This document shows, in pieces, positions 34,393 through 42,814 of a stretch of DNA of 64,000 nucleotides. Under the pieces are notes generated by a model, which was not told the origin of the DNA, did no database searches, and saw only the letters and a program-made list of their open reading frames with translations. Within the stretch, counting starts at the first letter, position 1. Each line of letters opens with the position of its first letter. Origin of the DNA: Nitrososphaerota archaeon (GTDB lineage: Archaea > Thermoproteota > Nitrososphaeria > Nitrososphaerales > CADDZS01); contig JABDCJ010000005.1 of NCBI GenBank assembly GCA_013288145.1, positions 19,119 through 83,118 of the forward strand, written 5' to 3'. Made by a program: the position numbers and the translations under genes.

Positions 34393-35228
34393 TTCGAAGA
34401 ATTCAGCTCCGCAATTGCAGCTGCCGCATCTGCACCAGTGAGATGCCCGAGATGCCAAACCCGAGAATTCTCCATGTAGGGCAATCCCTTTCCCTTGATA
34501 GTTTTTGCTATAACCAGTTGAGGCCGATCAGTGCCTGCTGGAATCGAATCAAAAGTCCGTATGAGCTCGGGAATAGAATTACCATCGCAATTGTGAACCT
34601 GCCAACCAAATGATTTCCATTTGTCTGCCAGCGGCTCGATACCCATGACCTCCTCGGTCAGTCCATCGAATTGCATCTCGTTTCGGTCAATAATACCAAT
34701 GACGTTTCCAAGACGGTACTGCTTTGCAGACTGAGCCGCCTCCCAAATCTGACCTTCATTCAGTTCACCGTCGCCCATCAGAACGAAAACCCTTCCAGGG
34801 GAATTCTTTAGTCTCAAGCCCAAAGCCATACCGATTCCTACTGAAAGCCCGTGTCCCAGTGAGCCAGAGCTAAAATCAATTCCAGGAACTTTTCTCATAT
34901 CTGGATGATCACCTAGCGGCGATCCGATTCGAGCATAATTGTCAAGCCATTCTTTCGGAAAATATCCTAGATCTGCAAGTATCGGGTAGACTCCTACGGC
35001 AACATGTCCTTTCGAAAGAATCAATCTGTCGCGATCCGGCCAATTTGGATCTTTGGAGATTCTCATCGTATGGTAGTATAGAGTCGCGAGAACTTCTGCT
35101 GCTGAGAAAACCGAAGTATAATGTCCGCTCTTTGCAATCTGAATTAATCGGATCGTTTCGGTTCTAACAAAACGAGCCCTATCGCTCAGCTGGTCTAAAG
35201 TTGTTGTTTGCAAGACAAACCCCGGCAC
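34389..35228 (-). CDS. Transketolase N-terminal (ThDP-binding) subunit
   Basis: 279 residues from a GTG. The ThDP pyrophosphate-binding motif is intact (MGDGELNEGQIWEAA ... IIDRNEMQ), as are SGHYTSVFSAAEVLA, SKGHVAVGVYP and the SSGSLGHGLSVGIGMALG helix. With the downstream subunit it transfers C2 units between ketoses and aldoses. Its place between an LsrF-like enzyme and a dehydratase suggests use in breakdown of a pentose or tetrose, though a housekeeping pentose-phosphate role is equally possible. Confidence 0.9.
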   Translation of the reverse strand: MPGFVLQTTTLDQLSDRARFVRTETIRLIQIAKSGHYTSVFSAAEVLATLYYHTMRISKDPNWPDRDRLILSKGHVAVGVYPILADLGYFPKEWLDNYARIGSPLGDHPDMRKVPGIDFSSGSLGHGLSVGIGMALGLRLKNSPGRVFVLMGDGELNEGQIWEAAQSAKQYRLGNVIGIIDRNEMQFDGLTEEVMGIEPLADKWKSFGWQVHNCDGNSIPELIRTFDSIPAGTDRPQLVIAKTIKGKGLPYMENSRVWHLGHLTGADAAAAIAELNSSN

Positions 35229-35309
35229 TCCGGGAATCTCGCAAGTCCTAATTAAGATTATACGAAAAAAGAGCCCTAGCCTGCCGTCGGCTAGGAACTG
35301 TCCGGCGTC

Positions 35310-36131
35310 CTAGACACGAATGGTATCTTCGGCCTTGCGTAAGCTCCCCTTTTCTTCGTTGAAGATTTGGATTGCTTCCCTAGTTGTCACGTTTTCATGA
35401 ACTATTGCCCTAATTGCCTTTATCATACCGACAGGATTGTCATTTTGCCAAATGTTTCTCCCCATATCGACACCAACGGCACCCTCTCTTACCGCATTGC
35501 AAGCTAGCTCGAAAACATCTGTCTCGCTATTGAGTTTCGGACCGCCTGCGACGACCACGGGAACAGGACATCCATTCACGACTTTCGAAAAATCCTCGCA
35601 GTAGTAAGTTTTGACGACCTGTACTCCGATCTCAGCTGCGATCCGGCAAGCGAGACTTAGATAGCGAGCGTCCCTTTTTTCAAGCTCTTTTCCTACCGCG
35701 GTTATCGCCATCACTGGCATCCCGTAATCCTCACCCTCATCAACCAGTTTTGATAGATTCAGAAGAGTCTGTTTCTCATGAGAAGTTCCGACAAAAATCG
35801 AAAGTGCAACCGCGCAGACGTTTAGGCGCACGGCCTCACGCATTGATGTAGTAATTCCTTCGTCGCTCAGGTCTTCACGCAAGATGCTTGTCCCTCCGGA
35901 CACGCGGAGTAGGATGGGCGTGTCCCATTTCGGGTCAATTGAAGTTCGAAGTACACCCCGAGTAACTGCTACCGTATCTGCGTAGGGCAAAAGCGGTTCG
36001 ATAGTCTTTCTAGGATTTTCAAGCCGGGACGTCGGTCCCATAAAGTAACCGTGATCACAAGCTAGCATTACGGAGCGACCGGTCGCTGGTTTTATCATTC
36101 TGGAAAGTCTATTCTTCATTCCCCAATCCAA
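35310..36131 (-). CDS. lsrF: LsrF-like thiolase/class I aldolase (DhnA family)
   Basis: 273 residues. The TTG start keeps the N-terminal DWGMKNRLSRM block that is characteristic of LsrF (in E. coli, LDWGMQSRLARIF as I recall it). Further matches: SVMLACDHGYFMGPTS, PYADTVAVTRGVLR, RLNVCAVALSIFVG, AAEIGVQVVKTYY (Schiff-base Lys), VVVAGGPKL and GVDMGRNIWQ. LsrF cleaves phosphorylated autoinducer-2 product to DHAP and acetyl-CoA; relatives are class I FBP aldolases. An LsrK-like kinase lies 700 bp away on the same strand. Symbol denotes homology, not proven function. Confidence 0.75.
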   Translation of the reverse strand: MDWGMKNRLSRMIKPATGRSVMLACDHGYFMGPTSRLENPRKTIEPLLPYADTVAVTRGVLRTSIDPKWDTPILLRVSGGTSILREDLSDEGITTSMREAVRLNVCAVALSIFVGTSHEKQTLLNLSKLVDEGEDYGMPVMAITAVGKELEKRDARYLSLACRIAAEIGVQVVKTYYCEDFSKVVNGCPVPVVVAGGPKLNSETDVFELACNAVREGAVGVDMGRNIWQNDNPVGMIKAIRAIVHENVTTREAIQIFNEEKGSLRKAEDTIRV

Positions 36132-36247
36132 TTTTCAGATTCCGACCCGAAGGGAAAGTTCCTCTCCAGTATTAATCACACTTGCTAAGAATACCGTGGA
36201 AGAACACGGATATTCCGCGAAGGATCTAAATCTTAATACAGAAAGCC

Positions 36248-36769
36248 ATGGATGTTGAAACTCTAACTGAGATGAGCAAAACTCCGGTCCCGGCAGGGAT
36301 GAAAATAACCCAGGTTGCAGTTGTAGTGAAAGATCTTAAATCAACGATGGAAGCGTATCACAAGACTCTTGGTTGGGGACCTTGGAGCGTGTATGAGCAC
36401 AAACCTCCATCTTTACATCATACGACCGTTCACGGAAAGGATGTTCATTACTCGATGCTTGGTGCAGAGGTTCACTGCGATCCGATTGATTTTGAGATCC
36501 TTGAACCTCTAGAGGGTCCGAGCATTTACAAGGAGTTTCTGGCAGCGCATGGAGAAGGACTTCATCATGTCTCTGTTGTTAGTCCGAGGGAAGATGTCCA
36601 TGCAGCTCTCAATGATTTCGAAAAACAGGGAATCGAAGTTGCAATGAGCGGAAGGCTCGGAGAAAATATTGAATTCTATTACATGGATACTCAACCTATG
36701 CTAAAGATGGTCGCCGAGACGGTCAGCGGACATGCAATATCGATGAAACCGAGCTGGACGTATCCCTGA
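36248..36769 (+). CDS. VOC (glyoxalase/epimerase-like) protein
   Basis: 173 residues. Single-chain double-repeat VOC fold: first repeat MKITQVAVVVKDLKSTMEAY ... GWGPWSVYEH, second repeat GEGLHHVSVVSPREDVHAALNDFEKQG, ending in FYYMDTQPMLKMVAE. His and Glu residues at the expected metal positions (HHV, DTQP/MVAE) support a metal-dependent isomerase, epimerase or lyase, near methylmalonyl-CoA epimerase in style. Opposite strand to the LsrF/LsrK genes that flank it, with its own AT-rich leader; it may supply an isomerisation step to that pathway (inference). Confidence 0.75.
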   Translation: MDVETLTEMSKTPVPAGMKITQVAVVVKDLKSTMEAYHKTLGWGPWSVYEHKPPSLHHTTVHGKDVHYSMLGAEVHCDPIDFEILEPLEGPSIYKEFLAAHGEGLHHVSVVSPREDVHAALNDFEKQGIEVAMSGRLGENIEFYYMDTQPMLKMVAETVSGHAISMKPSWTYP

Positions 36770-36820
36770 ATCACTGGAATGCCCTAAATTCTTACTGTAA
36801 CATTCCGACTTTTCGATGTA

Positions 36821-38398
36821 CTAAACTCCAGCCGCTTCCCACATCGGTTTGAGCAGGCCGTCATCAACCAATTTCAGGTTATCATTGTAGACTTTGAGCC
36901 ATTTTTCGTAAAGGTTTCCGTACTCCTCGTGGACTTTGGTTTTGGGTTCGAAGATTCTTTCATCCTTCATTAATGACGCTGACGCAGCTTCAATGCTTTT
37001 GTAAAATCCCGCGCCCACGCCTGCGCAGATTGCCGTGCCGAGAGAAGTCGATTCTTTGATAACAGGTACCTTCACCGGGACGCCAATTATGTCACAAATT
37101 ATTTGCGGCCATAGAAATCCCTTGGAGCCTCCACCGGCAAATGTGATCTGCTTCGGTTTTGATTTTGTTATCGACTCGATTATCTTCAGGTGTCCCATTG
37201 AGACGTAGCCCGCCGCCTCTTCTATTGCCCTGATAGATTCTTTCTTCCCCGAGGTCTCAGGACTTCCAATATCGTATTGAAGAAACCCTGGCGATGCATG
37301 CCGCCATCTCTTTGAATTCATCAGATTCGAGAATATTCCGAAAACGCCGTTTGACCCGGGTGGAACAAGGCTTGCTTCGTTTTCCATCAGTTCATATACA
37401 TCAACTCCTAGTTTTTTTGCTTCTTCTTTTTCGCTCTGGCAGAAAGCATCCCTAAACCACCGCATTGAGAGGCCGCAGTAAAATCCGATGCCTTCGAGCA
37501 TCCACTGACCCTCAATGGTACCGCAGACCGTTCGGAGTCTTATTTCGGGATCAATTATCGGCTGGTCAAGAAGTATTGTATGTTGCCAAAAAGTTCCTCC
37601 CAGAATTGCGACCTCGCCAGGCTTTGAGATGCCAATACCGGTTAGACCGAGCTGGGTATCGGCGCCACCCACGACTACCGAAGTTCCTTCAAGAAGGTGC
37701 AAGTCTGCTGAAGCTTTCTTTGTAATACTTCCGACCACGGTTCCAGATGGCATGATGGGTGGAAATATCTCCTGTTTGAGACCTACCAGTTCGATTATTT
37801 CCGGAGACCAGGTTCGCCTTTTTAGATCGAACATTCCTGAGCTAGAACCAATCGACGGATCTGTAAAAAATTCACCCGAGAGCTTGTAAACGATCCAGTC
37901 GGCGAGCATCCCCATCTTCGCTATCTTCCGGAATACTTCGGGCTCGTGCTTTCTTATCCACAGAAACCTCGCTGGTGAAGTTATCGAAACCCAGTCACCT
38001 GAAACAAAGTAGATCTTTTCCGCATTGCCGCTCTTTACAAGCGAAGCTGATTCGTCGCGAGCTCTAGAATCCACGTTAGGGCACGCCCATATTTCGCGAC
38101 CGCTTTCGTCGTAAAGTACCATCCCCTCCCGCATACTTGTGGCGCTTACCGCTTTGATCCGGGAGCTTTCAATTCCAGCTTTTTCAATTGAATTTCGTAT
38201 GCAGAGGCAGATCAACTTCCAGTTTGTTTCAGTGTCGAAGACCTGCGACATCGGGTAGCCTTCGAGCGGTTTATGTGACCATTCATGCTGTGAAATCGAA
38301 ATCTGATTACCTTCTCGATCAAAAATCACCGCGCGACAGCTGCCGGTTCCGGCGTCAATCGCCATAACAAACTGGTTGGTTGAATCTTCTGAAGACAA
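36821..38398 (-). CDS. lsrK: FGGY carbohydrate kinase, LsrK-like
   Basis: 525 residues from a TTG, the length of bacterial LsrK (~530). Besides the FGGY fold (MAIDAGTGSCRAVIFDREGNQ; FAGGGSKGFLWPQI), it carries blocks I recall as specific to LsrK: AVSATSMREGMVLYDESG, IWACPNVDSRA, LGGTFWQ, LSMRWFRDAFC, VPPGSNGV and KESTSLGTAICAGVGAG. LsrK phosphorylates DPD/AI-2 on C5. No LuxS, LsrG or Lsr ABC transporter is present, so a related linear sugar or polyol is an alternative substrate. Function is inferred from homology. Confidence 0.75.
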   Translation of the reverse strand: MSSEDSTNQFVMAIDAGTGSCRAVIFDREGNQISISQHEWSHKPLEGYPMSQVFDTETNWKLICLCIRNSIEKAGIESSRIKAVSATSMREGMVLYDESGREIWACPNVDSRARDESASLVKSGNAEKIYFVSGDWVSITSPARFLWIRKHEPEVFRKIAKMGMLADWIVYKLSGEFFTDPSIGSSSGMFDLKRRTWSPEIIELVGLKQEIFPPIMPSGTVVGSITKKASADLHLLEGTSVVVGGADTQLGLTGIGISKPGEVAILGGTFWQHTILLDQPIIDPEIRLRTVCGTIEGQWMLEGIGFYCGLSMRWFRDAFCQSEKEEAKKLGVDVYELMENEASLVPPGSNGVFGIFSNLMNSKRWRHASPGFLQYDIGSPETSGKKESIRAIEEAAGYVSMGHLKIIESITKSKPKQITFAGGGSKGFLWPQIICDIIGVPVKVPVIKESTSLGTAICAGVGAGFYKSIEAASASLMKDERIFEPKTKVHEEYGNLYEKWLKVYNDNLKLVDDGLLKPMWEAAGV

Positions 38399-38432
38399 GG
38401 GACCGTGATTCTCTTTGAATTTCTGTCGGGGA

Positions 38433-39476
38433 TCACTTCAAGACTTCGGGATTTATCACAGTCTCAAGCGGCAAACCAGAGAGGTACCTTCTTAGCTGGG
38501 CGGCCACAATCTCTGCTCCCTTTGTTGTTGTTTCGTACGTGGCGCCACCAATATGGGGAGTGACTATCACATTTTCAAATCTCAAAAGCGGGTTTGTCGG
38601 ACGATCTGGATCGTACTTGAGTACGTCCATACCGGCGCCGGCGATCATACCTTTGTTTAATGCGTCATAAAGCGCCACTTCGTCAACCATGCTCGGTCTG
38701 GCCGTGTTGAGAAAGTATGTACTTTTTTTCATCTGCGAAAACTGTTTCTCGCCGAGGAGGTTTTCATTTTCTTTTGATTCTCTAGCGTGAAGCGAGACGT
38801 AATCTGATTCCGAAAGAAGAGTCTGAAAATCGGTGACACTGACGCCTGGCCTTTCAATTTTTGATTTATCCACGTACGGGTCGTAAACGAGAACCTTCAT
38901 TCCGAATCCTAGAGCGCGTGTTGCAACCTTGGATCCGACTCGCCCGTACCCGATCAGTCCAATTACTTTACCTCCGAGCTCATGTCCGAAAAACTGGTTA
39001 CCCTCGTAGTTGTCCGCGCCTACGACCTTTGTCGTCTTTACGTGGTCGAGAGCGCGAACCAGATTTCTCGAAAGCATGATCATTAGAGCAATCGCAAGGT
39101 CAGCGACAGCGCCAGCATTTTTTCCTGGCGCGGTAACCACGGGAATATTCCTCTTAGTGGCCGCCAGAACATCCACATTTACAGGCCCTCCGCGGGCGCA
39201 GCAGACAAGCTTCAAATTTTCAGATGCGTCCAACACAGCATCAGTTACAGGAGCTCCATGAACGACTAGGCACTCGAGATCGTCCAACTCGCTGATTAGT
39301 TGAGACGGCGATCCGAGGTACTCCCAGATTCTTTTTTCCGAGTCTGACTCCGGTTTGAACGAATCATTTTCATTCATATTGACATAGCGGACATTTTCGC
39401 TCTTTGCGATTTCGGAAAACGCCCTTCGGAAATCCTCAACCGTAACGAAAGAGTCTCCAGCAACAAGGATCTTCAT
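38433..39476 (-). CDS. NAD-dependent 2-hydroxyacid dehydrogenase (PGDH-like)
   Basis: 347 residues. GLIGYGRVGSKVATRALGFGM is the NAD site, Arg in NTARPSMVDE and His in TPHIGGATYET are the catalytic residues. The usual Glu in the DVxExEP segment is replaced by KYDPDRP, so Asp may take its role. A long N-terminal domain (about residues 1-100) resembles the phosphoglycerate-dehydrogenase-like enzymes found in sugar catabolic operons. It overlaps the preceding SDR gene by 4 nt (ATGA), so the two reactions are probably consecutive. Substrate unknown; not closely similar to the dehydrogenase at 10.4 kb. Confidence 0.85.
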   Translation of the reverse strand: MKILVAGDSFVTVEDFRRAFSEIAKSENVRYVNMNENDSFKPESDSEKRIWEYLGSPSQLISELDDLECLVVHGAPVTDAVLDASENLKLVCCARGGPVNVDVLAATKRNIPVVTAPGKNAGAVADLAIALMIMLSRNLVRALDHVKTTKVVGADNYEGNQFFGHELGGKVIGLIGYGRVGSKVATRALGFGMKVLVYDPYVDKSKIERPGVSVTDFQTLLSESDYVSLHARESKENENLLGEKQFSQMKKSTYFLNTARPSMVDEVALYDALNKGMIAGAGMDVLKYDPDRPTNPLLRFENVIVTPHIGGATYETTTKGAEIVAAQLRRYLSGLPLETVINPEVLK

Positions 39477-40243
39477 CGCATCCCCCGACCGCCGCTGACC
39501 GTAAGAATTTCGCCGGTAATGAAATCAGCTTCATCCGACGCAAGAAAGACACACGCGTTGGCAATATCTTCAGGGGTCCCGCGGCGCTTCAGAAAAGCTT
39601 CCTCGGCGATCCGCTTTAGCTGGGATTCTTCCAATTGTAGCATGTCCGTGTCTATTGCGCCGGGTGCCACGGTATTAACCCTGATCTGGGGACCAAAGTT
39701 AACGGCAAGAGATCTCGTCATCCCGATCACAGCAGCTTTTGACGCAACATAATCCGGAAAAGTAAGGCTGGAAGGATGAGCTAGTCCCGAGATTGAAGAT
39801 ATGTTAATGATCGATCCTTTGCCCTGCTTCAACATCAGCGGAACCACCTCCTGACAGCAGAAAAACGGCCCTTTGACGTTGACCGTCATAAGGTAATCGT
39901 ACTCTTCTTCTGTCAAACTGACAAAATTCTTGCGCGTAATCATGCCAGCATTGTTGACAAGAATGTCGATCCGGCCGAATTCATCCAGTGCGGCTTGAAC
40001 CATCGACTTGATCTCTTGAACGCTGGAAACGTCTGCTTTGAATGCAAACGCCTTGCCGCTTCCTAAATCGTTCAACGACTTGACGAGCTCCTCTGCCTTG
40101 CTTCCCGAGCTGTTGTAGTTGACAAGTACGTCCGCTCCATTTTCAACAAACTTTCTCGCGATTCCAGCGCCGATCCCCTTGCCAGCTCCTGTAACTATTG
40201 CCTTCTTTCCCGCCAATCGTCCGTGCATCAATTCATTTTCCAA
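39473..40243 (-). CDS. SDR-family dehydrogenase, copy 1
   Basis: 256 residues, classical SDR. TGAGKGIGAGIA cofactor loop, NNAGMITRKNF, Ser in INISSISG, YVASKAAV (Tyr-x3-Lys), and the PGAIDTDM and GxRGM end. It resembles FabG, gluconate-5- and ketosugar dehydrogenases; in this setting oxidation of a polyol or sugar acid is likely. It is a clear paralogue of the gene at 40326 (shared ASKA, VAPGAI/ICPGAI, GGRGM tail), i.e. a tandem duplication. Upstream partner of the 2-hydroxyacid dehydrogenase. Confidence 0.87.
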   Translation of the reverse strand: MENELMHGRLAGKKAIVTGAGKGIGAGIARKFVENGADVLVNYNSSGSKAEELVKSLNDLGSGKAFAFKADVSSVQEIKSMVQAALDEFGRIDILVNNAGMITRKNFVSLTEEEYDYLMTVNVKGPFFCCQEVVPLMLKQGKGSIINISSISGLAHPSSLTFPDYVASKAAVIGMTRSLAVNFGPQIRVNTVAPGAIDTDMLQLEESQLKRIAEEAFLKRRGTPEDIANACVFLASDEADFITGEILTVSGGRGMR

Positions 40244-40325
40244 ACTTTGGCTCTGACTCCTTCAAAATTTTCGAGATTGAGAATAGAATATTATGTCTTA
40301 TCGCAGGCGAAAATTCCGAAACGTC

Positions 40326-41075
40326 TCACTGATGCATTCCTCTACCACCGGTAACAAGCATTAATTCACCGGTGATGAAGCCCGCCATGTCAGATGCGAG
40401 AAATACTGCTGCGTCAGCGACATCTTTCGGATCTCCGAGCCGCTTCAACGGAGTCTCATTTTTGAGAGCATCATTAGCTGCCGAGTTTCTAAAAGAGGTC
40501 ATCTCCGTAACTATCGCTCCCGGACAGATCGCATTAACTGTAATTGCGGGACCCAATCGCAATGCCAGAGCTTTTGTGAGGCCGTTAATTCCGGCTTTGG
40601 ATGCAACGTAGTCCGGAAACTTCATCGCCGAGGGGTGGTACATTGCAGAGTTTGAGGAGATGTTGATGATCCTCCCTTCGTTCAGCTTCAGCATCAGGGG
40701 CGCTACTTCCCTGCTGCAAAGAAAAGTCCCCTTTAGATTAATGTCAATGGTCTGATTCCACATTTCTTCGGTCGTTTCAAAAAAATCAACGGGGAAGTGC
40801 ACACCAGCATTGTTCACGAGTATATCGATTCTTCCAAATTCTCGAACCACGGTCCGAACCATTTCTTCAACTTCGCTCTTCTTAGAAATGTCAGCCCTAA
40901 CTGTGATACCATTAGCTCCGGCCGCCCGCACTTCTTGCAGTGTTGTTTCCGCTTCTTTCTCTGATCTGTTATAATTAATGGCGACGCTTGCTCCTTCCTC
41001 GGCAAATTGCCTTGCGATAGCCCGTCCAATACCTCGACTGGCTCCCGTGACGAGAGCCACCTTATTTTCTAGCAT
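40326..41075 (-). CDS. SDR-family dehydrogenase, copy 2
   Basis: 249 residues from MLENKVALVTG (41075); a TTG at 41111 would add 12. TGASRGIGRAIA, LVNNAGVHFPVDF, INISSNSA, YVASKAGI and NAICPGAIVTEM are intact. Paralogous to the preceding gene but diverged in the substrate loop (FFETTEEMW, MTSFRNSAA), so a different substrate or step. First gene of the leftward SDR-SDR-dehydrogenase run. Repeat element A lies in its upstream region and could carry its promoter. Confidence 0.87.
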   Translation of the reverse strand: MLENKVALVTGASRGIGRAIARQFAEEGASVAINYNRSEKEAETTLQEVRAAGANGITVRADISKKSEVEEMVRTVVREFGRIDILVNNAGVHFPVDFFETTEEMWNQTIDINLKGTFLCSREVAPLMLKLNEGRIINISSNSAMYHPSAMKFPDYVASKAGINGLTKALALRLGPAITVNAICPGAIVTEMTSFRNSAANDALKNETPLKRLGDPKDVADAAVFLASDMAGFITGELMLVTGGRGMHQ

Positions 41076-41675
41076 CAATCGACGCTGCAAACCAGGTAAT
41101 TCACTTTGCAATTGTAATTAACGAGGCCCATATAGAAGCTTCACATCCGGGTACATTCAATGCAAATTTGTTGAGATTTCGGTTCGGAAGCAGAATTCGA
41201 GTTTCATCCTAAGCTTCAGAAAGACCCAATCGTTTTTGTATTAGCCTTAAAACCTACCCCCCTAGCGCAACCCCACGCGCGTGCGTGGAATTGTAATTTG
41301 ATGGAACCATTAGATCCCTGTTAACTAGCTCTGCCGGAAGGGGTGGTGGATCCAATTTGTATATCATAGTGATTTTATAGTTGCCTTAAAACCGAGGCCC
41401 CTATAATCAATCCAACCGGGAGAGTGCGAAAGTAATCTCGCTTAATTGGATCAATTGGGGGGTTTCATTTGCTTTATTATTCCATTTTCGGCGCGATCGC
41501 AAGGGGACACACTTTTCTGTACAGCAGAGCTTGAAGCGAGCTCTGTTTATCGTGAATATTGCCTTGATCCGAGAGACATTTGATAGATCCATCGAGAGAT
41601 TTTCAGTACAATGACCCGATCGGATAATCGCTAGATTCTCTTGAACCTGCCATATAGTCGCTTTTCAAAGACCAT
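41076..41675. other. 600-nt intergenic region containing repeat element A
   Basis: No protein gene is supported; a 61-codon minus-strand frame at 41407-41592 runs through the repeat and has no protein-like pattern. The region carries repeat element A (41219-41549), which has a related inverted copy at 49.94-50.18 kb, and probably the promoters of the flanking leftward genes. Confidence 0.6.
41219..41549 (+). repeat. Inverted repeat element A (promoter-like block + hairpin block)
   Basis: Two blocks match the reverse complement of 49941-50175. Block 1 (41219-41288, ~97% identical by eye) holds CCTTAAAAC, a TATA-like box, and the palindrome CACGCGCGTG. Block 2 (41468-41549, ~88%) ends in a hairpin: CAGAGCT 41525-41531 pairs with AGCTCTG 41539-41545, then TTTA. 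Between them lie 180 nt that do not match copy B. A second box-like direct repeat (GCCTTAAAACC) sits at 41383-41393. It could be a non-autonomous mobile element or a small-RNA gene. Confidence 0.75.
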
Positions 41676-42491
41676 CTAACTTCTCAGGTGCAGCTCATCC
41701 ATCATTTTCGCAGTCTCGGCATAGGCTTCGTTAACCCACTCCCTGATCTTTCGCGGGTCTTCGGGCCACTGCAGCTCTATGCTGACGGGGCAATTTACTC
41801 CGATTTCTTTCAGAGCCGCAAGATACTCTTTCAGCGGAACAATTCCTCTGCCAGGTGGTAAATCTCCGTGCACCTTTCCATTGCAGTCTGAAAAGTGAAT
41901 GTTGATAACTTTCCCGCGAAGTTTCTTCAGCGATTCGGGTGGATCTCCCTTCAAGTAAAGGTGCGAAACATCGGCGTTCGCCTTCACCGAAGGATGATTT
42001 GTATCCTGGATGAATTTTGCCATGTTGTCGACCGAGTCAAGAAGATAGTACACGTATGGCACGTACTCAAGTGCGATTTCAATTCCTAGGCTCTTTGAAT
42101 AATCTGCGATCTCGCGGACTCCCTCGACGGCCCAGTTCCACTGCAGTTCGGGCTTGAACTCTCTTTTTTCGTAAGAATAATTCCCGAGAACTAGGACCAT
42201 CGTGGGCGAATCAAAATCGTATCCGTTTTCTAGCTGTTCCTTGACGTAATCCACCGTTGCCTTTCTCATTTCCGGAACAAAATCAGTCAGTCCGTTCGCA
42301 GCAACTATGAACGACGAGCAAGGCATTCCAATTTCTTTGAGCATTTCTCTCTGCTCTTTTCTCACCTGAATTGGTGTGTTCAAAGGAAAAATGTCGTAAG
42401 AATCAAACCCCATTTCCTTTGCGACTCTGATTCCTTCAACCGGATCTACTTGCGAGCTCCACCAGCAGTTCTCGATGAGGCCTAGCTTCAT
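41676..42491 (-). CDS. TIM-barrel sugar isomerase/epimerase (AP-endonuclease-2 family)
   Basis: 271 residues from MKLGLIENCWW (42491); a frame open to 42566 adds 25 residues without domain character. Xylose-isomerase-like barrel: GIRVAKEMGFDSYDIFP, IEIALEYVPYV (metal Glu), VKANADVSHLYL (metal Asp, His), VINIHFSDCNGKVHGDLPPGRG and SIELQWP (metal Glu). This pattern is shared by ketose 3-epimerases and hydroxypyruvate/inosose isomerases. It lies just inside repeat element A and is divergent from the permease operon. Exact sugar unknown. Confidence 0.82.
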   Translation of the reverse strand: MKLGLIENCWWSSQVDPVEGIRVAKEMGFDSYDIFPLNTPIQVRKEQREMLKEIGMPCSSFIVAANGLTDFVPEMRKATVDYVKEQLENGYDFDSPTMVLVLGNYSYEKREFKPELQWNWAVEGVREIADYSKSLGIEIALEYVPYVYYLLDSVDNMAKFIQDTNHPSVKANADVSHLYLKGDPPESLKKLRGKVINIHFSDCNGKVHGDLPPGRGIVPLKEYLAALKEIGVNCPVSIELQWPEDPRKIREWVNEAYAETAKMMDELHLRS

Positions 42492-42780
42492 TGATGAATC
42501 TCGCCTGTGCAAGTAAGATGAGTTTTTCTCTACTCTCAAGAGTGGAATAATGGAGAAACTCATCAAATAGTTGTGGAATTTTTCAATAAATCAATCGGGT
42601 AACTCTGGCAAAATCGACAAGATTCCTGTAATGAAATTGGATAAGATTTCAGTGGTCTTTTAAGGAAGAAATAGGCCTATCTCGGTGGCGCGCTATTTTT
42701 TGGATCTTTTAGGAAATACTTCGCCAAATTCGGAGGTAGATTAGGCGGGGCAATTGAAAAAAAGAAACATTCTGCCAACT

Positions 42781-42789
42781 CTTAAATAA
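42781..42789 (+). promoter_or_regulatory. TATA box for the APC permease gene
   Basis: CTTAAATAA centred 30 nt before the ATG at 42815. Predicted transcript start near 42811, so the message would be practically leaderless; no Shine-Dalgarno is seen before this ATG. The remaining intergenic sequence 42492-42780 shows nothing else recognisable. Confidence 0.55.
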
Positions 42790-42814
42790 TCGCGCCTAGT
42801 GCGGGCTCGATAAG

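Noticed and set aside
36821..38398. Plain xylulokinase call for the FGGY kinase
   Set aside because: The protein has blocks and length that fit LsrK better than xylulokinase, though substrate remains unproven.
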